A DNA stretch of 13,137 bases from Thermoactinomycetaceae bacterium (lineage in GTDB: Bacteria > Bacillota > Bacilli > Thermoactinomycetales > Thermoactinomycetaceae): the NCBI GenBank assembly GCA_025449475.1, contig JANWJM010000111.1, positions 1 through 13,137 of the forward strand, read 5' to 3'. Positions 6,883 to 13,137 of this stretch are shown here, piece after piece; the first letter of the stretch is position 1; each line of letters opens with the position of its first letter. The notes under the pieces were generated by a model that ran no database searches, was not told the origin of the DNA, and worked only from the letters and a program-made list of their open reading frames with translations. Position numbers and translations under genes: made by a program.

Positions 6883-6906
6883 AGCTAAAGCAAAGAGGAG
6901 AAAGAA

Positions 6907-8232
6907 GTGGGTGGATTGTTAACGAAACACGAGCAGATCCTCAGACATATCAAACAACTAAATATCGGCGAAAAGATATCGGTTCGACAAATCGCAAAAA
7001 AATTGCAGGTTAGTGATGGCACGGCATATCGGGCTATTAAGGAAGCAGAAAATCAAGGATTCGTTCAAACCATTGATCGAGTTGGGACTGTTCGCATCGA
7101 GAAGAAACAGCGTTCCAATCTGGCACAGCTTACCTTCGCAGAAGTAGTCAATATTGTTAATGGAACCGTATTGGGTGGAAAAAATGGCTTACATAAAACG
7201 TTGAATCGCTTTGTGATCGGAGCAATGAAATTAGAAGCGATGATGCGTTATATCAATCCAGGCAACCTATTGATTGTGGGAAATCGGGATCAAGCCCACC
7301 GGATTTCGTTGGAACGGGGGGCAGCGGTCTTGATTACGGGAGGATTTCCTGCGACGAAGGAAGTGAAGGAATTGGCCGATCGGTTGGGCTTGCCGGTGAT
7401 ATCGAGCGATTATGACACGTTTACCGTTGCCTCTCTGATCAATCGAGCTATCTATGATCATCAGATTAAAAAGGAAATATTGCTTGTGGAGGATGTTTAT
7501 CCAACCGAATCGACTCCTGTTTCGTTAAGGGGGAGCGATACGGTTGCAGATTTCTATCAGAAAATGAACAAGACGGGGTATCGTCGTTTCCCCGTTGTTG
7601 ACGATTTGAACCGTGTGATTGGAATGGTGACGAATAAAGATGTGGAAGTTTTTCGCTCAGAGGAACGGATTGATCGGGTGATGACGAAGAATCCCATTGT
7701 GGTGTTTCCAAAAAACTCCCTCGCATCGGTTGCGCATGAATTAAATTGGGAAGGAGTGGAACTCTTACCCGTTGTCAATGAAAAAAATGAGCTGCTTGGT
7801 GTCATTGGTCGACAGGATGTCATTAAATCATTACAAGTTATGCACAAGCAGCCAGAGATTGGAGAGACGCTTCAGGAGCTGAGTTATCGAGGATTTAAAG
7901 AAGTGGTCAATGAGGAAGGAGAATCTGTCTTCTGTGGAAAAGTGACTCCTCAAATGACCGATTCATTGGGAACCCTGGGTGTAGGTGTCCTGACATCTTT
8001 AATGACCGAAACGGCTTCACGATTATTACGTCGTTTGCAGCACGGGGATTTAACCGTCCAAGAATTCACCCTCTATGTGTTAAAACTGATTCAATTAGAT
8101 AGTAAGATTACCGTGATCCCAAGAGTATTGGAAATGGGAAGGAAGCAAGCGAAGTTGGAAATTGAAGTAAAAAATGGACAGCAGATCGTAGCAAAAGCCT
8201 TGCTGACTGCACAAATGATCAAACAGTATTAA
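6907..8232 (+). CDS. ytoI: HTH-DRTGG-CBS-hotdog regulator YtoI
   Basis: A 441-residue protein with the multi-domain layout of B. subtilis YtoI. It has an N-terminal winged helix-turn-helix (about 7-65; ISVRQIAKKLQVSDGTAYRAIKEAENQGFV is the recognition region) and a DRTGG domain (about 73-185, with IGAMKLEAMMRYINPGNLLIVGNR). Two CBS domains follow (about 195-250 with FPVVDDLNRVIGMVT, and 255-312 with VMTKNP and LLPVVNEKNELLGVIGRQDV), then a C-terminal hotdog/thioesterase-like domain (about 330-438). CBS pairs usually bind adenine nucleotides, so a ligand-sensing DNA-binding protein is the natural reading; ligand and targets are unknown. The start is GTG 6907, six bases after GAGGAG. A TTG three codons on is possible, since the Bacillus homologue starts close to the LLTKHEQ segment. 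The gene has its own extended -10 promoter and its stop overlaps the convergent ytpI stop. Confidence 0.93.
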   Translation: MGGLLTKHEQILRHIKQLNIGEKISVRQIAKKLQVSDGTAYRAIKEAENQGFVQTIDRVGTVRIEKKQRSNLAQLTFAEVVNIVNGTVLGGKNGLHKTLNRFVIGAMKLEAMMRYINPGNLLIVGNRDQAHRISLERGAAVLITGGFPATKEVKELADRLGLPVISSDYDTFTVASLINRAIYDHQIKKEILLVEDVYPTESTPVSLRGSDTVADFYQKMNKTGYRRFPVVDDLNRVIGMVTNKDVEVFRSEERIDRVMTKNPIVVFPKNSLASVAHELNWEGVELLPVVNEKNELLGVIGRQDVIKSLQVMHKQPEIGETLQELSYRGFKEVVNEEGESVFCGKVTPQMTDSLGTLGVGVLTSLMTETASRLLRRLQHGDLTVQEFTLYVLKLIQLDSKITVIPRVLEMGRKQAKLEIEVKNGQQIVAKALLTAQMIKQY

Positions 8233-8540
8233 TCAGTCTTCTTGGAATGGTTTTCTTTGGTGCGTTTGAGATTTTTGAGTCCGTAATACAAATTGACGAA
8301 GCCGACGATATAAATGAAGCCAATCAGTATATATCGGAAGGTATTGGCACTTGATGAGGTCAAATGCAAAGAAGCTAACGAAATAAAGCAAATGCCCATA
8401 TTGACATTCATAAGTGCACGATGACGCAGTTGATGCAGTGGTTCGATATTCTTCCGTCTGGCCAACATACTATAATAGAAGAGCAAACCGGTTGAAAGAA
8501 GAATAACAATCACAAAAATAATCTGTAGAAGTTGAATCAT
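8229..8540 (-). CDS. ytpI: YtpI-like small membrane protein
   Basis: A 103-residue integral membrane protein with three hydrophobic stretches: about residues 2-24 (LLQIIFVIVILLSTGLLFYY), 44-60 (MNVNMGICFISLASLHL) and 68-89 (FRYILIGFIYIVGFVNLYYGL). A basic loop lies between the first two and a charged C-terminal tail (LKRTKENHSKKTD) follows. Size, topology and position next to ytoI match B. subtilis YtpI; function is unknown. The ATG at 8540 has GGAGG nine bases upstream. The frame opens earlier at a TTG (8555) that lies inside the ribosome binding site and is not the start. The stop codon shares bases with the ytoI stop (8229-8232, TTAA), so the genes converge with no visible terminator between them. 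Confidence 0.85.
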   Translation of the reverse strand: MIQLLQIIFVIVILLSTGLLFYYSMLARRKNIEPLHQLRHRALMNVNMGICFISLASLHLTSSSANTFRYILIGFIYIVGFVNLYYGLKNLKRTKENHSKKTD

Positions 8541-8609
8541 GAGACTTTCCTCCAATCAAGTTATGGTAGTCATCCCTACTCGTGTGAGGTGTTGAGATGT
8601 GGGATGGAA

Positions 8610-8807
8610 TCATGTTTGTATTGGTGGGCACTTTCTCGGAATAAACCAATAACCGACAGACGTTTTGTGGATGTATACGTTAAGTTGTAATGCGTTTATT
8701 TCCTGCTCGATCAAGGTTGCAACTTCTTTTGACTCCGCAAACGTAGAATATCCGAGTTTCAGTTTTTCCACTTTGTCTTTTGCGAGCGCATGACGATTCA
8801 TAATCAT
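8610..8807 (-). CDS. Hypothetical 65-residue protein
   Basis: A small protein I do not recognise, starting MIMNRHALAKDKVEKLKLGY and ending GYWFIPRKCPPIQT. The ATG at 8807 follows AAAGAGGG at a suitable distance (7 bases), which supports translation and this start over upstream in-frame ATGs. An internal ATG at 8801 is an alternative. The first half is a charged, probably helical segment (5-40); the second half reads as a strand pair (LNVYIHK, VGYWFIP). There is no signal peptide or membrane segment, and one cysteine. It sits 69 bases upstream of ytpI on the same strand and is divergent from dnaE. In B. subtilis this place is, as I recall, occupied by nrnA (ytqI) and ytrI/ytrH, none of which this protein resembles. 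Real gene likely; function unknown. Confidence 0.65.
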   Translation of the reverse strand: MIMNRHALAKDKVEKLKLGYSTFAESKEVATLIEQEINALQLNVYIHKTSVGYWFIPRKCPPIQT

Positions 8808-8832
8808 AAGGATTCCCTCTTTCTTGCAAATG

Positions 8833-8860
8833 TTGAAAATCCATGAATTAAACCTATGAT
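8833..8860 (+). promoter_or_regulatory. SigA-type promoter of dnaE
   Basis: TTGAAA (8833-8838) and TATGAT (8855-8860) with a 16-base spacer: 4/6 and 5/6 consensus matches. A transcript start near 8867 leaves a leader of about 73 bases before the ATG at 8940. The leader contains a palindrome GTGATCAC (8872-8879) and an inverted repeat TGACA-N6-TGTCA (8899-8914) of unknown meaning. Confidence 0.55.
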
Positions 8861-8939
8861 ACCTTATGTGAGTGATCACGACGAGATCTGAGAGAAAATG
8901 ACATCATTTTGTCAGAGATGGATGTCAGGGGTGGCAGGC

Positions 8940-11900
8940 ATGAATCAATCATTCGTTCATCTTCATGTACATACGGAGTACAGTCTTTTAGACGGAGCGG
9001 CGCGAATCGAACAACTTGTCCAGCGAGCCAAAGAACTTGGGATGAGTTCCCTTGCAATTACCGATCATTCAGCCATGTATGGGGTAATCCCATTTTATCA
9101 AATTTGCAAGAAACATGGAATTCATCCCATTATTGGTTGCGAATTGGAAATTGTGGATTCGCTAGAAAAGAAGTATTCTCGGAGAAAGGATGGATTTCAT
9201 CTTGTCGTACTCGCAGAGACGGATGAAGGATATCGTAACCTTCTTCGCTTAACGACTGCAGCTCACTTTGATGATCGTGTGGGTATTGATAAAACAATAC
9301 TAAAAAAATATGCCAAGGGATTGATTGCTACAAGTGCCTGTTTAAGGGGAGAAATCCCGCAAGCGATTCTTCAAGATCAATTTGCGAAAGCCAAAGAAAA
9401 AGTAGCGGAGTATCTTTCCATATTTGGACAGGATCATTTTTTCTTCGAGCTCCAGAATCCGCAAACACCTGAACAGCGAAAAGTGAATACCCAGCTGGTC
9501 CGGTGGTCGCAAGAATGGGGAGTTCCATTGGTAGCCACAAATGATGTTCACTATGTGAGAAAAGAGGATCACTTGATCCATGAATGTTTGTTATGTATTC
9601 AGCAAGGGATCAAGTTAGAAGAACTGGAATCTTCTCGTCATCATCTTCATCTCACTTCTGCTCAGGAAATGGAACAAATCTTCTCAGAGGTCCCCGAAGC
9701 CCTTGATAACACGGTACGGATTGCAGAACGGTGCCAGGTCGATCTTTCCTTTGATCAGCGTTTGTATCCTCAGTTTCCCCTCCCAAAGGGGACTACTGCA
9801 CAACAGCGATTGCGTGAAAAATGTATGGAAGGTGTCCAACGGCGTTATCAGCAAGTGACCAAAGAGGTGATGGAGCGGTTAGAATATGAATTGTCAGTCA
9901 TCGATCGGATGGGTTATAACGATTACTTTTTGATTGTATGGGATTTGGTCCAATTTGCAAAGAACAATCAGATTGGCATGGGACCGGGTCGAGGTTCGGT
10001 AGCTGGAAGCTTGGTTGCTTATGTACTTGAAATCTCGGAGATCGATCCGTTAAAGTATGATTTGTTATTTGAACGATTTCTAAATCCTGAACGAGTCAGC
10101 CTACCGGATATCGATTTGGATTTTCAGGATGAGCGACGTGATGAAGTGATTCGGTATTTGCGTTGGAAGTATGGTAAAGATCATGTCGCTCAGATCGTCA
10201 CTTTTGGAACCATGGCTCCTCGCGCAGCGATTCGAGACGTGGGACGTATTTTGGGAGTTTCAAACACATACGTCAATCAAGTGGCAAAGCTGATCCCTTC
10301 TCAACCGGGGATGTCGTTTGAAAAAGCATTGAAGATGGAACCCCAACTTGTAAACATGTTGGATCATCCTCCTGTACAAAAACTATTAAACATCTCGATG
10401 AAAATGGAAGGACTACCCCGCCATGTTTCTACGCATGCTGCAGGGATTGTTCTATCGCAAGAGCCGTTGATTCACGATGTTCCCTTACAAAAGGGGAATG
10501 ATGATCTGCCTCTGACCCAGTATGCAATGGAAGAACTTGAAAAGATTGGTTTGTGTAAAATTGATCTGTTGGGTTTACGCAATATCTCTGTGATTCAACA
10601 TGCCGTTCAATTAATCCGAGAAGGGGAGAAAACACAGCTCGATGTCCATCGTTTGAACTTTGATGATTCCACTACCTATCAACTGATTGCTTCAGGCAAC
10701 ACAATTGGTGTCTTTCAACTTGAATCGACGGGGATTCGGAAGGTTTTACGCGATCTAAAACCGTCTACCTTTGAAGATGTCATTGCGGTGCTTGCATTAT
10801 ATCGTCCGGGTCCGATGGAACAAATTCCAAAATATATTCAAGTTAAAAGCAATCCATCCTTGGTCGAGCTTCCTCATCCCGATTTAGCGGATATTTTACA
10901 GCAGACCCATGGAATTATCGTTTATCAAGAACAAATTATGCAGATTGCTTCCAAGATGGCGGGATTCAGTTTAGGACAAGCGGATGAATTGCGTCGGGCG
11001 GTTGCCAAAAAGAAAAAAGAACTATTAGATGAACATCGAGCTACCTTTGTTGAAGGATGTATTCGCAATGGATACAAGGAGGAAATCGGGCATCAAATTT
11101 ATAATTATATTGTCCGTTTTGCCAATTATGGCTTTAACCGAAGTCATGCAGTAGCATATAGTATGCTTGCTTTCCAGACGGCATTTTTAAAAGCACATTA
11201 TCCTCTTTATTATATGACCTCCCTATTAACTTCTGTCGAAGAACAGCCATCAAAAATGGAAAAATATATCCAAGAGACAAAACGCATGGGGATTGCGATT
11301 TTACCACCTGAGATTCAAAAAAGTCACGTTCATTTTTCGATTGAACAGAATGCGATTCGATGTGGACTGTATGCCATCAAACATATCGGAAAAATGGCTG
11401 CTCAAGAAATTCTCAGAGCAAGAAGTAAAGGATCATTCCGTGATTTACTCGATCTGTGGGAACGGGTGGATCATACCATTTGCAACCGAGCGACTTTTGA
11501 AGCACTGATTCAGTGCGGAGCGATGGATTCATTGCCGGGTCATCGAAAACAGAAATTAGCGATGGTGGAAGAACTATTTCGCGATCGAAAAATGGCTTCA
11601 AGAAATCAGATCTCATTGTTTCGGGAAGCGGAGAAAACCCATTATAAACACCTGGTTCCTTATACCAAACAAGAGGAATTGGCGCTGGAAAAGGAGTATT
11701 TAGGGGTTTATCTATCTTCACATCCTTTTGAGGGAGTACAAAATCGTCTTCTACCTTTTATCAAACAATCGATCAAAGAACTGGTTCAATCCAGTCAAAA
11801 GAGGCGAGTGGGAATCGGCGGAATCATCCAACGGTTTCAAACAAATGCTACAAAGACAGGTGAGCTCATGGCATTTCTAAGGATTGAGGATTCCACGGGT

Positions 11901-12275
11901 CCATTGGAAATTGTCCTCTTTCCGGAGATCTATCGTAAGTTGAGCACTCCACTCAAAGAAGGCATGCTTGTAACTGTACGGGGTCAATGGCAGGGGAGCA
12001 AGCAAAGAAAAGTGATTGCTTCCGCCATCGAACCGTTAAAGATCGCTACCATTTGGGTACGTCCAGCACACGAAAATCGGATTACCTTACAACGATTAAA
12101 GGATATACTGATGAAGAGTGGAGGCGCGATTCCTGTTCAGTTGCTCTATAAGCGGAATGACAAAGGTGTGGCATTACCGCTTGAAAAGTATGGAATCTCC
12201 TCACATCCTTCAGTGCTTCGTCAAATCGAAGCATTATTGGGAATGGGAACTGTACATATAAAGGAATGGTGGTAA
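8940..12275 (+). CDS. dnaE: DNA polymerase III subunit alpha (DnaE)
   Basis: A 1111-residue C-family replicative polymerase, the usual length of Firmicutes DnaE, which works beside PolC. In order: PHP domain (about 5-210), palm with PDIDLDF (D390, D392) and the third catalytic aspartate D542 in CKIDLLGLRN, fingers with YRPGPME and IIVYQEQIMQIASKMAGFSLG, the GFNRSHAVAYSMLAF segment, tandem helix-hairpin-helix-like region, and a C-terminal OB-fold (GIGGIIQRF to FLRIEDSTGPLEIVLFPE). The PHP domain has a complete metal site: H9, H11, D18, H43, E68, H87, C134, D202, H204. The start at 8940 (MNQSFVHLHVHTEYS) follows AGGGGTGG and matches homologues; the frame extends to an ATG at 8898 that lacks a good ribosome binding site. 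The neighbouring malic enzyme is the same as in B. subtilis. Confidence 0.96.
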   Translation: MNQSFVHLHVHTEYSLLDGAARIEQLVQRAKELGMSSLAITDHSAMYGVIPFYQICKKHGIHPIIGCELEIVDSLEKKYSRRKDGFHLVVLAETDEGYRNLLRLTTAAHFDDRVGIDKTILKKYAKGLIATSACLRGEIPQAILQDQFAKAKEKVAEYLSIFGQDHFFFELQNPQTPEQRKVNTQLVRWSQEWGVPLVATNDVHYVRKEDHLIHECLLCIQQGIKLEELESSRHHLHLTSAQEMEQIFSEVPEALDNTVRIAERCQVDLSFDQRLYPQFPLPKGTTAQQRLREKCMEGVQRRYQQVTKEVMERLEYELSVIDRMGYNDYFLIVWDLVQFAKNNQIGMGPGRGSVAGSLVAYVLEISEIDPLKYDLLFERFLNPERVSLPDIDLDFQDERRDEVIRYLRWKYGKDHVAQIVTFGTMAPRAAIRDVGRILGVSNTYVNQVAKLIPSQPGMSFEKALKMEPQLVNMLDHPPVQKLLNISMKMEGLPRHVSTHAAGIVLSQEPLIHDVPLQKGNDDLPLTQYAMEELEKIGLCKIDLLGLRNISVIQHAVQLIREGEKTQLDVHRLNFDDSTTYQLIASGNTIGVFQLESTGIRKVLRDLKPSTFEDVIAVLALYRPGPMEQIPKYIQVKSNPSLVELPHPDLADILQQTHGIIVYQEQIMQIASKMAGFSLGQADELRRAVAKKKKELLDEHRATFVEGCIRNGYKEEIGHQIYNYIVRFANYGFNRSHAVAYSMLAFQTAFLKAHYPLYYMTSLLTSVEEQPSKMEKYIQETKRMGIAILPPEIQKSHVHFSIEQNAIRCGLYAIKHIGKMAAQEILRARSKGSFRDLLDLWERVDHTICNRATFEALIQCGAMDSLPGHRKQKLAMVEELFRDRKMASRNQISLFREAEKTHYKHLVPYTKQEELALEKEYLGVYLSSHPFEGVQNRLLPFIKQSIKELVQSSQKRRVGIGGIIQRFQTNATKTGELMAFLRIEDSTGPLEIVLFPEIYRKLSTPLKEGMLVTVRGQWQGSKQRKVIASAIEPLKIATIWVRPAHENRITLQRLKDILMKSGGAIPVQLLYKRNDKGVALPLEKYGISSHPSVLRQIEALLGMGTVHIKEWW

Positions 12276-12350
12276 TTTTTCTTATGATCCTTATTACCGC
12301 TTAATCTCTTCTCTATTGGAATTTCACTAGTTCAATTCATAACATTCTTT

Positions 12351-12359
12351 TGGTATAAT
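12351..12359 (+). promoter_or_regulatory. Extended -10 promoter of the malic enzyme gene
   Basis: TGGTATAAT (12351-12359) is a perfect TATAAT with TGn extension; TTCAAT at 12331-12336, 17 bases upstream, is a weak -35 (3/6). A start near 12366 gives a leader of about 45 bases. The 75 bases between dnaE and this element hold no recognisable terminator, so dnaE read-through may contribute. Confidence 0.55.
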
Positions 12360-12410
12360 GTAGCTTATTATGAATAGTTACTTGGATCAGCCTCAGAAAG
12401 GGCGGTATGA

Positions 12411-13137
12411 ATGGCGAGTTTACGTGAAAAAGCACTTGAAATGCATCTACAAAAGAGGGGAAAGTTATCCGTACAATCCAAAGTACCTGTCAATAATGCG
12501 GATGATTTGAGTTTGGCATATTCCCCCGGTGTTGCAGAGCCTTGTAAAGAGATCTATACCGACATCAAAACGGTATATGACTATACCATGAAAGGGAATT
12601 TGGTTGCAGTTGTTTCAGATGGAACAGCTGTTTTAGGATTGGGAAATATCGGTCCTCATGCTGCTATGCCCGTGATGGAGGGGAAAGCGGTTCTATTTAA
12701 AGCTTTTGCAGGTGTAGATGCGTTTCCAATATGTTTAGATACAACAGACATTGATAAAATCGTGGAAACAGTAAAATTGTTATCTCCTACTTTTGGTGGA
12801 GTGAATTTAGAGGATATTGCATCACCCAATTGTTTTGCGATTGAAGAGCGATTAAAGCAAGAACTGGATATTCCTGTTTTTCATGACGATCAGCATGGCA
12901 CAGCGATCGTGACGTTGGCCGGACTGATCAATGCGCTTCGAGTTGTCGATAAAGAAATGAGCCAGATTCGGGTTGTGACCAATGGCGCTGGAGCTGCTGG
13001 GATCGCGATTATTCGTTTGCTTAAACAAATGGGCGTTCAAGATATTATTATGTGCGATCGGAAAGGAGCCATTTACGAAGGGCGCGCAAGTGGAATGAAC
13101 GAGGTAAAAAATCAGATTGCGCGGATCACCAATCAAG
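12411..13137 (+). CDS. ytsJ: NAD(P)-dependent malic enzyme, N-terminal part (runs off window)
   Basis: The first 242 residues of a malic enzyme (oxidative decarboxylation of malate to pyruvate with CO2 and NAD(P)H), the small bacterial type of about 400 residues. The start ATG at 12411 follows AAAGGGCGGT. Recognisable elements: LAYSPGVAEPC (36-45; Y37 probable catalytic tyrosine), GNLVAVVSDGTAVLGLGNIGP (62-82), GKAVLFKAFAGVDAFPI (91-107; K92 or K97 as catalytic lysine), NLEDIASPNCF (132-142; metal ligands E134, D135), VFHDDQHGTAIV (156-167; D159/D160), and the start of the cofactor-binding Rossmann fold VVTNGAGAAG (188-197). B. subtilis YtsJ, the NADP-preferring enzyme next to dnaE, is the positional equivalent. 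The cofactor-choosing part of the fold is only partly visible, so the preference cannot be read here. Confidence 0.95.
   Translation, partial: MASLREKALEMHLQKRGKLSVQSKVPVNNADDLSLAYSPGVAEPCKEIYTDIKTVYDYTMKGNLVAVVSDGTAVLGLGNIGPHAAMPVMEGKAVLFKAFAGVDAFPICLDTTDIDKIVETVKLLSPTFGGVNLEDIASPNCFAIEERLKQELDIPVFHDDQHGTAIVTLAGLINALRVVDKEMSQIRVVTNGAGAAGIAIIRLLKQMGVQDIIMCDRKGAIYEGRASGMNEVKNQIARITNQ

Noticed and set aside
6826..6888. 20-codon open frame spanning the terminator before ytoI.
   Set aside because: The purine-rich stretch directly touches the ATG, and most of the frame is the terminator hairpin and its T-run; not listed as a gene.
8557..8583. A second SigK-like match upstream of ytpI on the minus strand (AC-N16-CATAACTTG).
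   Set aside because: The predicted transcript start would fall inside the GGAGG ribosome binding site of ytpI, and the last consensus base is wrong.
8898..8939. Longer DnaE starting at ATG 8898.
   Set aside because: It lacks a good ribosome binding site and adds 14 residues before the MNQSFVHLHVH start that matches the family; ATG 8940 has AGGGGTGG upstream.
8854..9581. Minus-strand open frames opposite the 5' part of dnaE.
   Set aside because: They are antisense shadows of the highly conserved PHP domain with no ribosome binding site or recognisable protein pattern.

Overview
The window looks like a chromosomal segment of an endospore-forming member of the Firmicutes (Bacillales). The evidence is AGGAGG-type ribosome binding sites, moderate GC content, sporulation-associated YheC/YheD-family genes, and a gene order (ytkL, ytoI, ytpI, dnaE, malic enzyme) that I recall from the Bacillus subtilis chromosome. 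The many YheC/D paralogues would suit a group such as Thermoactinomycetaceae, but the sequence alone does not settle the family.

Left third (1-5490, all minus strand). This is a tightly packed operon read right to left. It holds four consecutive, divergent ATP-grasp genes of the YheC/YheD (endospore coat-associated) family, then the start of a GNAT-like acetyltransferase that runs off the left edge. Neighbouring genes overlap by 4 bases twice, overlap or abut once, and are 15 bases apart once, so they are very probably co-transcribed and translationally coupled. The single upstream region holds a good match to a mother-cell SigK promoter (AC-N17-CATACCATA), so the operon is probably expressed late in sporulation. 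The substrate is unknown. Four amine/carboxylate-ligase-fold proteins plus an acetyltransferase could build or modify a small molecule or peptide of the spore surface, and this is the most interesting part of the window.

Middle (5491-8232, plus strand). A 155-base divergent region leads to yheA (YlbF/YheA-like helical protein) and ytkL (metallo-beta-lactamase-fold hydrolase, UPF0173), which form a likely two-gene unit. The next intergenic region is unusually busy: two inverted repeats, a SigA-like promoter, a strong intrinsic terminator, and an extended -10 promoter just before ytoI. YtoI is an HTH-DRTGG-CBS-CBS-hotdog regulator.

Right part. Two small minus-strand genes follow: ytpI (membrane protein, convergent with ytoI, stop codons overlapping) and an unrecognised 65-residue gene. 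dnaE (DNA polymerase III alpha subunit, plus strand) has a complete metal-binding PHP site. The window ends inside a malic enzyme gene that has its own promoter.

I saw no tRNA, rRNA, CRISPR array, insertion sequence or integrated element. Apart from the ytkL-ytoI gap (187 bases), intergenic spaces are short and none exceeds 300 bases.
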